Below are positions 51,703-61,007 of a DNA stretch of 64,000 bases, piece by piece. Every line of letters starts with the position of its first letter. Within the stretch, counting starts at the first letter, position 1. This DNA is from Dyadobacter fanqingshengii (GTDB lineage Bacteria > Bacteroidota > Bacteroidia > Cytophagales > Spirosomataceae). The notes under the pieces are model-generated. The model was not told the origin of the DNA, ran no database searches, and worked only from the letters and a program-made list of their open reading frames with translations. The stretch spans positions 3,596,001 through 3,660,000 of the forward strand of contig NZ_CP098806.1 of the NCBI RefSeq assembly GCF_023822005.2, written 5' to 3'. Position numbers and translations under genes: made by a program.

Positions 51703-53823
51703 TTACTTTTTCTTCGTTCCTGCGAAGCTTGGCTCTTTTGATATAACAATCAAGTCAGCTAGCATGCGACTGGTTTCGGTCAGATAAATGTCTTTCTTTT
51801 TCTTAACCTCTTTTGGAGCTTCAACAGCTTTACCGTCTTCTTCTTCCTCATCGTCAGCGCTATCTTCGCCAAGCTGCTTCATAGCAAGTCTTTTCTTTTC
51901 AGCTTCTGCGCGCTCAACTTTACGTTTCGACTCCTGTAAAGAAACCACTTTGTTTTCTCGGGCTTCTTTGAATTCATCAAGTGTTTTAACCAATGTTTTC
52001 AATTCCTCGTCGCTTTTCAGACGCTGATTGTGTTTGCCTTTCAGCTGGTCAACAACTTTTGCGTTAATGTTGTTGGTAGGCTCATAGCGTGATGATGGGA
52101 TTTGATCCCAAGGCAATGCGCTCGGCTGTGAACCCTCACCATATTCGTTTACCTTGAATGCTGTTGGCAATTCCAGATCAGGCATAACACCTTTCAGCTG
52201 CGTACTGCTTCCGTTGATTCTATAAAACTTCGCCACAGTCAACTTCACTTGTCCCAGCTGATCTGTTTCCTTAGGCACCCATTGGTTCAGGTCGATCAAC
52301 GTTTGCACGGTTCCTTTGCCATATGTTTGCTCTCCTACAATAATCCCACGTTTGTAATCCTGAATGGCAGCTGCAAAAATCTCTGATGCAGAAGCACTGA
52401 ACCGGTTTACCATCACAGCCATCGGGCCGTCATAAGCAATGGCTGGATCATTATCAGACTGCACTTCCACTTCGCCCTGGCCTTCCTTCACCTGAACAAC
52501 CGGTCCTCTGTTTATGAACAAACCGGTCAGTGAAACTGCTTCGGTTAACGAACCGCCTCCATTGTTTCGGAGGTCAATCACGATTCCGTCCACATTGGCT
52601 GCCTGCAATTCGGTAATCAGCTTTTGAACATCACGCGTTGTGCTTGAAAATTCTTTTTCTTTATGCTGCGCACCTTCGAAATCGCGGTAGAAAAGCGGAA
52701 TATCGATCACACCGACCTTGTATTCTTTGTTAGCATTGTTAACCGAAACGATCTCGCTCTTAGCACGCTGCTCTTCCAATTTTATCTTTTCACGCACCAG
52801 TCTGTATTCTTTTGGAGGCGTGCCGGCTATTGCATCCGCAGAAATGATCTGCAAACGAACAACCGTTGATTTCGGACCTTTGATGAGCTTTACAGCGTCA
52901 TCAACAAACCAGCCAACAATGTCGACCATTTTGCCTTCGTCGCCTTGGGCAACTGCAATGATCTTATCTTCTTTTTTAAGTTGCTTTCCTTTGAATGCAG
53001 GACCGCCTGGGATTACTTCCACGATTTTGATATAATTATCTTCCTCACGAAGCAATGCACCAATTCCTTCCAGTGACTGGCTCATTTCCTGCTTGAAACG
53101 ATCCGCAGAAGTAGGCGCCATATAGCTTGTATGCGGGTCCATGGACTCAGCATAAGCATTCATGAACATTTGGAAAACCTGCTCTGTACGAATGCGGCCC
53201 AATGCGCGGTCACGGTTTTTGTAACGATCTCTTAAAGTTGAAACAACCGCCGTATCCGCCTTGCCCGACAATTTCAGATCCAGTGCTTCGCTCTTCAAAT
53301 ATTTGCGCCATGTATCATTCAACTCATCCGTGGTTTTAGCCCAGGTTGCCTTTTCGCGGTCTGTGTTCATGGATTCGTCCGCTGTAAAGTCAAATGGTTT
53401 TGGCTCTTTCAACAGGGTCTGAATGTAATCGCTTCTTTCCTTGTAACGTTTTCTAAAAACATTATACATGCTGAAAGGCACGTCCAGCTCTCTCTTCTGG
53501 AGATAATCGTCGAATGAATTTTTGTATTTTTCAAAATCTGCGAGATCGCTGGCCAGATAATAAAGCTTGCCATGATCTATTCCATCAATGTACTTATCAA
53601 AGATCGCTGCTGAAAGTGAGTCGCTGAGCCTGGTCTTTCTGTAATGATAACTGGAAAGAATACGGGTCGTCAGCTCCTCAGCTTTAAACTGAGCAGGAAT
53701 AGGCTTGATATCCTCATCCATTGACACCTCTGCTGCTGGCACTAAAGCCGCTTTTTCCTGAACAGGCCCTCTCTGCCAGCCCAGTAATACTACCGGAATA
53801 AGCGTGATTAAGTACTTTTTCAT
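51703..53823 (-). CDS. Carboxy-terminal (tail-specific) protease, Prc-like
   Basis: 706 aa from the ATG at 53823 (MKKYLITLIPVVLLG, a signal peptide; an earlier TTG would overlap the FKBP gene). A helical N-domain, a PDZ domain (about 235-330; GIGALLREEDNYIKIVEVIPGGPAFKGKQLKKED) and an S41 peptidase domain with Ser in RFSASASEIFAAA and Lys in TYGKGTVQ, then a Prc C-terminal domain with a Lys/Glu-rich stretch. E. coli Prc is 682 aa. It cleaves periplasmic proteins from their C-termini. 13 bp after the FKBP stop, so both likely form an envelope protein quality-control unit. Confidence 0.92.
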   Translation of the reverse strand: MKKYLITLIPVVLLGWQRGPVQEKAALVPAAEVSMDEDIKPIPAQFKAEELTTRILSSYHYRKTRLSDSLSAAIFDKYIDGIDHGKLYYLASDLADFEKYKNSFDDYLQKRELDVPFSMYNVFRKRYKERSDYIQTLLKEPKPFDFTADESMNTDREKATWAKTTDELNDTWRKYLKSEALDLKLSGKADTAVVSTLRDRYKNRDRALGRIRTEQVFQMFMNAYAESMDPHTSYMAPTSADRFKQEMSQSLEGIGALLREEDNYIKIVEVIPGGPAFKGKQLKKEDKIIAVAQGDEGKMVDIVGWFVDDAVKLIKGPKSTVVRLQIISADAIAGTPPKEYRLVREKIKLEEQRAKSEIVSVNNANKEYKVGVIDIPLFYRDFEGAQHKEKEFSSTTRDVQKLITELQAANVDGIVIDLRNNGGGSLTEAVSLTGLFINRGPVVQVKEGQGEVEVQSDNDPAIAYDGPMAVMVNRFSASASEIFAAAIQDYKRGIIVGEQTYGKGTVQTLIDLNQWVPKETDQLGQVKLTVAKFYRINGSSTQLKGVMPDLELPTAFKVNEYGEGSQPSALPWDQIPSSRYEPTNNINAKVVDQLKGKHNQRLKSDEELKTLVKTLDEFKEARENKVVSLQESKRKVERAEAEKKRLAMKQLGEDSADDEEEEDGKAVEAPKEVKKKKDIYLTETSRMLADLIVISKEPSFAGTKKK

Positions 53824-53836
53824 TGTTGAACGTTTG

Positions 53837-54595
53837 CTATTTAACAATTTCTAATAATTCAACCTCAAACACCAGCGCTGAAAAAGCCGGAATCTGAGGG
53901 CCTGCTGCACGCTCTCCGTATGCAAGCTGGTAAGGAATGAATAATTTCCATTTCGACCCAACTGGCATTAGCTGTAACGCTTCTGTCCACCCTTTGATCA
54001 CACCGTTAACCGGAAACTCTACTGGCTCACCTCTGTCAACTGAACTGTCAAAAACCGTTCCATTGGTCAATGTGCCATGGTAATGGGTTTTGACTTTATC
54101 TGTTGCGGTAGGCTTAGGACCATCACCTGTTTTAATGATCTGATATTGAAGGCCACTTTCAGTCGTGGTAACCCCTTCTTTTGTCTTATTTTCTGCTAAG
54201 AACTTTTCTCCCTCTACTTTGAACACGGCTCCTTTTTCTTCAGTTATTTTTTGGAAATATTCCCCTATGAATTTATTGGCATCTTCTGGCGTAAACGCAG
54301 TTTTGCCGCCTTTTAATGAAGCGTTGATGGTTTTCGTCAAAACTTCTGTATTGATATTCTCGATTCCTTGTGAACTTAATGAATTTGAGAAGCTTACACC
54401 GATCGCCGCTGACAAAGAATCCATCTGATTTTTGAGTACGGCGGGGGTTGCTGCTGCTTTTACAGGTGTGCCCGGTGCTTTCTTAACTGCTGCTGCCGGT
54501 TTTGTTGTCTTTTTGATAGTCTGTGCTGTGCTTCCTGTTGTTACCAAAACTGCTAATACGAAGGCTGCTAAAATGGTTTTTTCTAATTTGTACAT
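53837..54595 (-). CDS. FKBP-type peptidyl-prolyl isomerase, periplasmic
   Basis: 252 aa. Signal peptide (ILAAFVLAVLVTTGSTAQ), a Lys/Ala/Pro-rich linker, an FkpA-like helical dimerisation domain (about 55-135; MDSLSAAIGVSFSNSLSSQGI) and a C-terminal FKBP domain (about 145-252; VKTHYHGTLTNGTVFDSSVDRGEPVEF, IPYQLAYGERAAG). It assists folding of periplasmic or outer-membrane proteins. Divergent from atpA and directly upstream of the Prc-like protease gene. Confidence 0.92.
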   Translation of the reverse strand: MYKLEKTILAAFVLAVLVTTGSTAQTIKKTTKPAAAVKKAPGTPVKAAATPAVLKNQMDSLSAAIGVSFSNSLSSQGIENINTEVLTKTINASLKGGKTAFTPEDANKFIGEYFQKITEEKGAVFKVEGEKFLAENKTKEGVTTTESGLQYQIIKTGDGPKPTATDKVKTHYHGTLTNGTVFDSSVDRGEPVEFPVNGVIKGWTEALQLMPVGSKWKLFIPYQLAYGERAAGPQIPAFSALVFEVELLEIVK

Positions 54596-54804
54596 TATGC
54601 TTGGAGAATGGTCAATGAAATTGAAATTCGATTTATAAGTGTTATTAACGAACTCAATTACAACAAAAACACAAATAGTACCTAAAAAAGTTTTAAAAAT
54701 GTCAATTATGAAGGATAAACGGCAAAATCTTTTCCGGTGAAGTAGTTGGTCGAAATACCTTGGAAAAATCTAATTTTTAGAGACACGTTTTACTCAAAAC
54801 ATTC

Positions 54805-54834
54805 TTTATATACCAAAATAAAACGCTACCTTTG
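54805..54834 (+). promoter_or_regulatory. Predicted atpA promoter
   Basis: TTTA (54805-54808), 18 bases, TACCTTTG (54827-54834): exact -7 element, one mismatch in the -33. 50 nt before the atpA ATG. The 289-bp gap to the FKBP gene holds no other gene. Confidence 0.6.
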
Positions 54835-54884
54835 CGGCAGTTTTCAAAAACTTACTACTATACTTTCAATAAGTCAATTATACT

Positions 54885-56462
54885 ATGGTATCTGTTAGAC
54901 CGGATGAAGTTTCGGCCATCCTGCGCGAACAACTTGCAGGAGCTAAATCAGAAGCAGAACTCGAAGAAGTAGGAACAGTCCTTCAGGTTGGCGACGGTGT
55001 TGCCCGCATTTATGGCCTTTCCCAGGTGCAGGCAGGTGAGCTGCTTGTTTTCGAGAACGGCCTTAAAGCCCTCGCGCTTAACCTCGAGGAAGACAATGTA
55101 GGAGCCGTGTTGCTGGGTGATTTTAGCGACATCAAGGAAGGAGCCACCGTGAAGCGTACGAAAGAGATCGCTTCTGTAAAGGTTGGAGACGGAATTATAG
55201 GCCGCGTTGTAAATACACTCGCTGAACCAATCGACGGAAATGGTCCGTTGACAGGTGACCTTTACGAAATGCCACTTGAGCGTAAAGCTCCCGGGGTTAT
55301 TTTCCGTCAGCCTGTTACTGAACCCCTTCAGACTGGTATCAAGGCAATCGACGCAATGATCCCCATCGGCCGTGGCCAGCGGGAATTAATCATCGGTGAC
55401 CGCCAGACAGGTAAGACGGCAGTTGCTATTGATACAATTATTAATCAAAAAGAATATTACGACAAAGGCGAACCCGTATTCTGTATCTACGTAGCCTGCG
55501 GACAAAAAGCATCAACCATCAAAGGGATTGAAGCTACACTTCGCCGTTACGGAGCCATGGATTACACGGTAATCGTTGCTGCCGGAGCATCGGATCCCTC
55601 ACCAATGCAATTTTACGCGCCGTTTACAGGTGCAGCGATTGGTGAATTCTTCCGTGATACAGGCCGTCCTGCTTTGGTTATCTATGATGACCTTTCCAAG
55701 CAAGCGGTTTCTTATCGTGAAGTTTCTCTGCTTCTTCGCCGCCCTCCGGGACGTGAAGCTTATCCGGGAGACGTATTTTATCTGCATAGCCGCCTTTTGG
55801 AGCGTGCAGCAAAAATCATCGCAGATGATACAATCGCAAGAAACATGAACGACCTTCCTCCTTCATTGAAGGGAATCGTTAAAGGTGGTGGTTCGCTAAC
55901 CGCTCTTCCAATTATCGAAACACAAGCGGGAGACGTTTCAGCATATATTCCTACAAACGTAATTTCTATTACCGACGGACAGATTTTCCTTGAGTCTAAC
56001 TTGTTTAACTCTGGTATCCGTCCTGCCATTAACGTGGGTATTTCGGTATCGCGTGTGGGTGGTAATGCACAGATCAAGTCGATGAAGAAGGTTTCAGGAA
56101 CATTGAAACTGGATCAGGCGCAGTTCCGTGAATTGGAAGCGTTTGCAAAATTCGGTTCGGATCTTGATGCGGCTACCAAGCTTGCCATTGACAGGGGTCG
56201 CCGTAACCAGGAAGTTTTGAAACAACCTCAATATTCGCCGGTTCCGGTTGAACAGCAGGTAGCAACAGTTTATGCTTCTACCAAAGGTCTGCTTGACCTG
56301 GTTGACGTAAACCGCGTGAAGGAGTTTGAAAAAGATTTCCTTACTGTTTTGACTACTCAACACAAAGACACTTTACTGGCATTGCGCGCTGGTAAACTGG
56401 ACAACAGCGTAACCGATGTAGTTGACAAAGTTGCGCGTGAAATTGCTGTAAAATATCGTTAA
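54885..56462 (+). CDS. atpA: F1F0 ATP synthase subunit alpha
   Basis: 525 aa. N-terminal crown domain, Walker A-like GDRQTGKTA near 170, and the [10 protein letters not shown] motif of alpha subunits; the C-terminal helical domain is complete. It forms the non-catalytic sites of the alpha3beta3 ring on the cytoplasmic face. Followed 6 bp later by atpG. atpH, atpF, atpE and atpB, which commonly precede atpA, are absent upstream, and atpD is absent downstream. Confidence 0.97.
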   Translation: MVSVRPDEVSAILREQLAGAKSEAELEEVGTVLQVGDGVARIYGLSQVQAGELLVFENGLKALALNLEEDNVGAVLLGDFSDIKEGATVKRTKEIASVKVGDGIIGRVVNTLAEPIDGNGPLTGDLYEMPLERKAPGVIFRQPVTEPLQTGIKAIDAMIPIGRGQRELIIGDRQTGKTAVAIDTIINQKEYYDKGEPVFCIYVACGQKASTIKGIEATLRRYGAMDYTVIVAAGASDPSPMQFYAPFTGAAIGEFFRDTGRPALVIYDDLSKQAVSYREVSLLLRRPPGREAYPGDVFYLHSRLLERAAKIIADDTIARNMNDLPPSLKGIVKGGGSLTALPIIETQAGDVSAYIPTNVISITDGQIFLESNLFNSGIRPAINVGISVSRVGGNAQIKSMKKVSGTLKLDQAQFRELEAFAKFGSDLDAATKLAIDRGRRNQEVLKQPQYSPVPVEQQVATVYASTKGLLDLVDVNRVKEFEKDFLTVLTTQHKDTLLALRAGKLDNSVTDVVDKVAREIAVKYR

Positions 56463-56468
56463 TCAAGT

Positions 56469-57353
56469 ATGGCGAGCTTAAAAGAAGTCCGTAACCGGAT
56501 CGTATCCGTAAATTCCACGCAGCAGATCACTAAGGCCATGAAAATGGTTGCAGCTGCAAAGTTGCGCAGGGCTCAGGATAATATCATGCAAATGAGACCT
56601 TATGCTCAGAAGCTTGGTGATATGCTTACAACAGTATCTTCCAGCTCAGAAAGCGCGGTCGATAGTCCTTTGAAAACGGTTCGTCCGGTTGAAAAGGTGC
56701 TTATCGTGGTCGTTACTTCCGACCGTGGATTGTGTGGTGCTTTCAATACGAATATCGTGAAGGCAACATTGCTGTTGATTGAGACAAAATATGCTGCCCA
56801 AGCTGCGAGAGGAAATGTGGAGATTTTCGCTATTGGTAAAAAAGGCGCTGAATCGCTTGCGAAAAGGGGTTTTGTGGTGAATAAAACTTACATGGACCTT
56901 TTTACCAGATTGAATTTCGTTGCTGTTAAACAGGCTGCGGAAGAAATCATGAAAGCGTTTTCAGACGGTCGCTATGATGCAGTTGATTTGGTTTATAATG
57001 AATTTAAAAACGTTGCAACCCAGATCATTCATACAGACCGCTATTTGCCGATCGTAGCAGAGGATAAAACGACAAGAACAAAAACGGCTGAGGTTAACTA
57101 CATTTTCGAACCGACTGAGGAGGAAATTCTTGCTGAATTGATTCCAAAATCATTGAAAATCCAGCTTTACCGTGCTGTCCTGGAATCCAATGCTTCTGAA
57201 CAAGGTGCTCGGATGACAGCGATGGATAAGGCCACTGAGAATGCTCAGGAGCTTTTGAAAGAACTGAAATTGGTTTATAACCGTACGCGTCAGGCTGCGA
57301 TTACAACTGAAATCCTTGAAATTGTCGGCGGAGCAGAAGCTTTGAAGAACTAA
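56469..57353 (+). CDS. atpG: F1F0 ATP synthase subunit gamma
   Basis: 294 aa, usual length. The N-terminal helix (EVRNRIVSVNSTQQITKAMKMVAAAKLRRAQ) and C-terminal helix (ARMTAMDKATENAQELLKELKLVYNRTRQAAITTEILEIVGGAEAL) make the rotor coiled coil; the central Rossmann-like part includes TSDRGLCGAFNTN. It is co-transcribed with atpA and ended by its own terminator. Confidence 0.97.
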   Translation: MASLKEVRNRIVSVNSTQQITKAMKMVAAAKLRRAQDNIMQMRPYAQKLGDMLTTVSSSSESAVDSPLKTVRPVEKVLIVVVTSDRGLCGAFNTNIVKATLLLIETKYAAQAARGNVEIFAIGKKGAESLAKRGFVVNKTYMDLFTRLNFVAVKQAAEEIMKAFSDGRYDAVDLVYNEFKNVATQIIHTDRYLPIVAEDKTTRTKTAEVNYIFEPTEEEILAELIPKSLKIQLYRAVLESNASEQGARMTAMDKATENAQELLKELKLVYNRTRQAAITTEILEIVGGAEALKN

Positions 57354-57381
57354 GAGAATTCCTTAATATTATTTGAAAGAG

Positions 57382-57412
57382 CGGGCGGATATTCATTTAT
57401 CTGCCCGTTTTT
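57382..57412 (+). terminator. Rho-independent terminator after atpG
   Basis: CGGGCGGATA (57382-57391), TTCATT loop, TATCTGCCCG (57398-57407, one G-U pair), then five T. It marks the end of the atpA-atpG unit. Confidence 0.82.
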
Positions 57413-57482
57413 GTTTCAAATCTTGCCATATTTACAATATCAGGACTTGCCAGGAGTTCAGATTAAAACAAACGAACATTTC

Positions 57483-58214
57483 ATGCTGAAATCCATCTTT
57501 TCAAAATCACTTATTGCCATCCTTCTCCTTGGAAGCATTCATATTTCTGTTGCTCAAAATGTGGATGAAATCATTGACAAACATATCAAGGCAATGGGAG
57601 GCGCAGATAAGCTATCCAAATTACAAAGTCTGAAAATCACTGCTGATATGGAAGTCATGAATATGAAAGTGCCCATCAGCACGATCATTGTGCAGGACAA
57701 AGGTTTTCGCAGTGAAACCACGGTGCAGGGAATGACTGTTGTGCAGGCGATCAGCGGCAACACAGGTTGGACGATCAACCCCATGGCCGGGCAAACCACC
57801 GCGACCGCCCTACCCGAAGAATCAGTGAAAGCTATGGCGACTGAAACGGACTTAACCGGTTTATATAATTACAAACAAAAAGGCTACGTGCTCACACTGG
57901 ACGGTGAAGAAGAATTGGCCGGCGCTAAGGTCTATAAGATTTCAATGGCTTTGAAAAATGGCACCAAACGCATTAACTACATTTCGAAAGACACGTACTA
58001 CATTTTGAAAATGATCGTTCAGACGACGATCAATGGGCAGGAAGTAAAATCTGAAAATACGCAATCCGATTTCCGCCAGGTCGACGGCGTGACCTATCCT
58101 TACACATCGGAAGTTTCCACATCCGCCATGCCTGGAACCACAATGGTCTTGAAAATCAGTTCATTGGAAGTTAATCCTAAAATAGACCCCAAGATTTTTG
58201 AAATGCCAAAGTGA
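57483..58214 (+). CDS. LolA-like outer-membrane lipoprotein-sorting family protein
   Basis: 243 aa from the ATG at 57483; upstream alternative starts fall in the atpG terminator region. Signal peptide SLIAILLLGSIHISVAQ. The rest is a half-barrel LolA/LppX-type fold: VDEIIDKHIKAMGGADKLSKLQSLKI, then GYVLTLDGEEELAGAKVYKI, and the ending LEVNPKIDPKIFEMP is common in this Bacteroidota group. It may carry lipids or lipoproteins in the periplasm; true LolA function is not established. Confidence 0.8.
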   Translation: MLKSIFSKSLIAILLLGSIHISVAQNVDEIIDKHIKAMGGADKLSKLQSLKITADMEVMNMKVPISTIIVQDKGFRSETTVQGMTVVQAISGNTGWTINPMAGQTTATALPEESVKAMATETDLTGLYNYKQKGYVLTLDGEEELAGAKVYKISMALKNGTKRINYISKDTYYILKMIVQTTINGQEVKSENTQSDFRQVDGVTYPYTSEVSTSAMPGTTMVLKISSLEVNPKIDPKIFEMPK

Positions 58215-58237
58215 TATTTCGCACAGCAACAACAGTC

Positions 58238-58272
58238 AAAAAATCCCGGACAGAAATTGTCCGGGATTTTTT
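58238..58272 (+). terminator. Rho-independent terminator after the LolA-like gene
   Basis: AAAAAATCCCGGACA (58238-58252), GAAAT loop, TGTCCGGGATTTTTT (58258-58272): perfect 15-bp stem. Confidence 0.87.
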
Positions 58273-58346
58273 TGTCCCTCTTTGAAACTAATTCTGAAAA
58301 ATACGTGTATATACATTAAATGTAAAAACATTAAATTTTTATAGAG

Positions 58347-58874
58347 ATGGCTACTACAACATGGGTTATCGACCCAACACATTCAGAGGTTCAATTCAAA
58401 GTGAAACATTTGGTAATCTCAACTGTTACAGGTTCTTTCAAATCTTTCGAAGGCTCGGTAGAAACTGAAACTGAGGATTTCGATGGTGCAACTGTTCAGT
58501 TCACAGCAGACGTTACCAGCATAGATACAAATCAGGCGCAACGCGACGAGCATTTGAAATCAGGTGATTTCTTCGATGCAGCAAAGCACCCTAAGCTTAC
58601 TATCAAAGGAACATTGGTAAAAAAAGGCGATGAAAGCTATACTTTGAAAGGTGATCTTACCGTGAAAGACGTAACAAAAGCAGTCGAATTTGCTGTTGAA
58701 TACGGCGGTAACATGACAGACTTTTACGGAAACAACAAATCAGGATTTGAAATATCCGGCAAGATCAATCGCAAAGAATTCGGCCTGGAATGGAGCGCAG
58801 TTACGGAAGCAGGTGGTGTGGTTGTAGGAGACGACGTGAAATTGATCGCGAATATCCAGGTTGTAAAACAATAG
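58347..58874 (+). CDS. YceI-family protein, apparently cytoplasmic
   Basis: 175 aa. It starts MATTTWVIDPTHSEVQFKVKH without a signal peptide, then continues as a full YceI barrel: DVTSIDTNQAQRDEHLKSGDFFDAAKHPKLTIKG and EFGLEWSAVTEAGGVVVGDDVKL. The family binds isoprenoid lipids. Lack of export signal sets it apart from the secreted paralogue at 38481. Flanked by terminators on both sides, so it is a single-gene unit. Confidence 0.9.
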   Translation: MATTTWVIDPTHSEVQFKVKHLVISTVTGSFKSFEGSVETETEDFDGATVQFTADVTSIDTNQAQRDEHLKSGDFFDAAKHPKLTIKGTLVKKGDESYTLKGDLTVKDVTKAVEFAVEYGGNMTDFYGNNKSGFEISGKINRKEFGLEWSAVTEAGGVVVGDDVKLIANIQVVKQ

Positions 58875-58900
58875 GAAATAATAGTAAACCCGTTTTATTG

Positions 58901-58932
58901 AAGCGTGGGCGTTGAATCGTCCCGCTTTTTTT
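58901..58932 (+). terminator. Terminator after the second YceI gene
   Basis: AAGCGTGGGCG (58901-58911) pairs with CGTCCCGCTT (58918-58927) with one bulge and one G-U pair, followed by T residues. Confidence 0.65.
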
Positions 58933-58981
58933 GTGCCTGATCAGTTTTTTAATAATTGACAGCATATCAGGGCAAAATCGC

Positions 58982-59010
58982 TTTGTATCGTCATTAAGTT
59001 ATTACTTTTG
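58982..59010 (+). promoter_or_regulatory. Predicted promoter of the GHMP kinase gene
   Basis: TTTG (58982-58985), 17 bases, TACTTTTG (59003-59010), an exact TAnnTTTG. The transcript would begin only about 13 nt before the TTG start at 59030. Confidence 0.5.
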
Positions 59011-59029
59011 ACCAAAAAAGATTTTTACC

Positions 59030-60025
59030 TTGATAATTGAAACACGTGCGTATGCCCGGGCCGGGCTGCTAGGCAATCCTTCTGATGGTTTTTTTGGGAA
59101 AACGATATCCATTTCTGTCAGAAATTTTGGCGCTTCCATTTCACTATACGAATCTCCCGAACTCCACATTGAGTCGGAACCGCAGGATGAGAGCACATTC
59201 CGCAGCATTTTTCATTTGCGGGACACAGTTAGCATGCTTGGTTATAACGGCGGGATTCCGTTGATTAAAGCCGGTATTAAGAAATTCGGTGACTATTGTG
59301 AAGACAATGGCATCCGCCTTCCTAACCGCAATTTCACCGTTCGTTACCGCTCTTCCATTCCGCGTCAGGTTGGTATGTCGGGTTCAAGCGCCATTGTGGT
59401 TGCGTTGTTCAGGGCGCTGATGCAATTTTATAAAGTTGAAATCCCCATTGAAATCCTTCCGCAACTCGTTATGGTGACCGAAACCGAAGAACTTGGCATT
59501 ACGGCCGGTTTGCAGGATCGTGTTATCCAGTGTTACGAAGGTTGTGTGTACATGGATTTCGACAAAAAACTGATTGATAGTCAGGGTTACGGACATTATG
59601 AGCGCATTAACCCGGCGCTCTTGCCCAAATTATATGTTGCTTACAACACCAACCTCAGCAAGGTTTCGGGTAAGGTCCATAGCGATGTCAGAACGCGTTT
59701 TGACCGGGGCGAAACCGATGTGATCGACGTTTTGGGCCAGATTGCTAAGAAAGCGGCCGATGGTCGGGAAGCTTTGATGGAAGGTCGCGCCCACGATTTG
59801 CACCAGTTGATGAATGAGAATTTCGACCTGCGTTGCAAAATTTACAATGTGCCTGAGTCTAACAAACGGCTGATCAATGCTGCCAGGGCATGCGGTGCAT
59901 CCGCCAAATTCGCAGGATCAGGCGGAACGATCATTGGCATTTATCACGACGATGATATGCTGAACCAACTTTTTGTAGAGCTGAAAAAACACAATGCACG
60001 CGTAATTAGGCCATTTGTAGTTTGA
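59030..60025 (+). CDS. GHMP kinase, glucuronokinase-like
   Basis: 331 aa with a TTG start at 59030: an in-frame TGA at 59009-59011 closes the frame upstream and no ATG lies before the conserved RAYARAGLLGNPSDGFFGKTIS block. That block closely resembles plant glucuronokinase; the GHMP ATP-binding motif PRQVGMSGSSAI is at about 112-123 and GSGGTIIGIY near the C-terminus. It would phosphorylate D-glucuronate at C1 (glucuronate salvage) in the cytoplasm; other anomeric sugar kinases are possible. galU follows 118 bp downstream, consistent with nucleotide-sugar synthesis. Confidence 0.82.
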   Translation: MIIETRAYARAGLLGNPSDGFFGKTISISVRNFGASISLYESPELHIESEPQDESTFRSIFHLRDTVSMLGYNGGIPLIKAGIKKFGDYCEDNGIRLPNRNFTVRYRSSIPRQVGMSGSSAIVVALFRALMQFYKVEIPIEILPQLVMVTETEELGITAGLQDRVIQCYEGCVYMDFDKKLIDSQGYGHYERINPALLPKLYVAYNTNLSKVSGKVHSDVRTRFDRGETDVIDVLGQIAKKAADGREALMEGRAHDLHQLMNENFDLRCKIYNVPESNKRLINAARACGASAKFAGSGGTIIGIYHDDDMLNQLFVELKKHNARVIRPFVV

Positions 60026-60108
60026 CAGCAACCAGCGGTTGACTATGAAAAGAACCGACTGGTGATATCAAAAAGACCTAAAAGAATATTTCAACACTAA
60101 CTTATAAA

Positions 60109-60140
60109 CCGAAAGCCGAAAGCTGACGGGCGAAAGCCAA
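60109..60140. repeat. Degenerate GCCGAAAGC repeat in the galU leader
   Basis: Reiterated CCGAAAGC / GGCGAAAGCC units ending 3 nt before the galU ATG, in style like the AGCTAAC repeat before ileS but with a different unit. Confidence 0.45.
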
Positions 60141-60143
60141 CTT

Positions 60144-61007
60144 ATGATTCGTAAAGCTGTAATTCCTGCTGCCGGACTTGGCACGCGGTTTCTTCCCGCA
60201 ACCAAATCGATGCCCAAAGAAATGCTTCCTATTATCGACATTCCAACGATCCAGTATGTGGTTCAGGAAGCGGTCGATTCGGGGATTGAGGACATTTTGA
60301 TCATATCAGGAAAAGGAAAACGCGCCATTGAAGACCATTTCGACCGCAATGTGGAACTGGAAACCCGCCTGGAAGAAAAGGAAGATTTAATGTGGTTCAA
60401 TGAAATGCGCCGTCTGGCGGATATGGCCAATGTGCATTTTGTCCGGCAGAAAGAAGCAAACGGCTTGGGCGATGCCATTTATTATGCCCGTCATCATGTT
60501 GGTAATGAGCCATTTGCAGTGCTTCTGGGAGACACCATTATGGACTCTGTAATTCCGGTTACGCAACAGTTAATGGACACTTACGAGCAATATGGCGGTT
60601 CGGTAATCGCAGTGGAAGAAGTGCCTGCCAACAAAGTAAACCGCTACGGAATTGTAGGAGGAACGTCATTGAGTGATACGATATTGGAACTAAGCACGCT
60701 CATTGAAAAACCCGCCATTGACCTCGCACCTTCCAATCTGGCCATTGCAGGACGTTACATTTTAACGCCTGAAATTTTCAACACAATCGAACAAACGCCC
60801 AAAGGCAAAAACAACGAAATCCAGCTCACCGATTCCTTGTTACTGCTCCTTAAACGCGAAAACATCTACGCTCACCACATCGAAGGCAAGCGTCACGACA
60901 TTGGAGATAAGCTGGATTATTTGAAAACAACGGTCGAGTTTGCATTAAAAAGAAAAGAGTTTGCAGAGCCGTTCAGGAAGTTTTTGATTGATATTTTGAA
61001 TAAGTAG
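60144..61007 (+). CDS. galU: UTP-glucose-1-phosphate uridylyltransferase
   Basis: 287 aa. Nucleotidyltransferase signature AVIPAAGLGTRFLPATKSMPKEMLPI at the N-terminus, VQEAVDSGIEDILIISGKGK, LLGDTIMD and EKPA motifs, all of GalU. It forms UDP-glucose for surface polysaccharide. The stop codon TAG lies inside the left arm of a 108-bp palindrome. Together with the upstream kinase it could also feed UDP-glucuronate, if the enzyme tolerates glucuronate-1-phosphate (inference). Confidence 0.95.
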   Translation: MIRKAVIPAAGLGTRFLPATKSMPKEMLPIIDIPTIQYVVQEAVDSGIEDILIISGKGKRAIEDHFDRNVELETRLEEKEDLMWFNEMRRLADMANVHFVRQKEANGLGDAIYYARHHVGNEPFAVLLGDTIMDSVIPVTQQLMDTYEQYGGSVIAVEEVPANKVNRYGIVGGTSLSDTILELSTLIEKPAIDLAPSNLAIAGRYILTPEIFNTIEQTPKGKNNEIQLTDSLLLLLKRENIYAHHIEGKRHDIGDKLDYLKTTVEFALKRKEFAEPFRKFLIDILNK

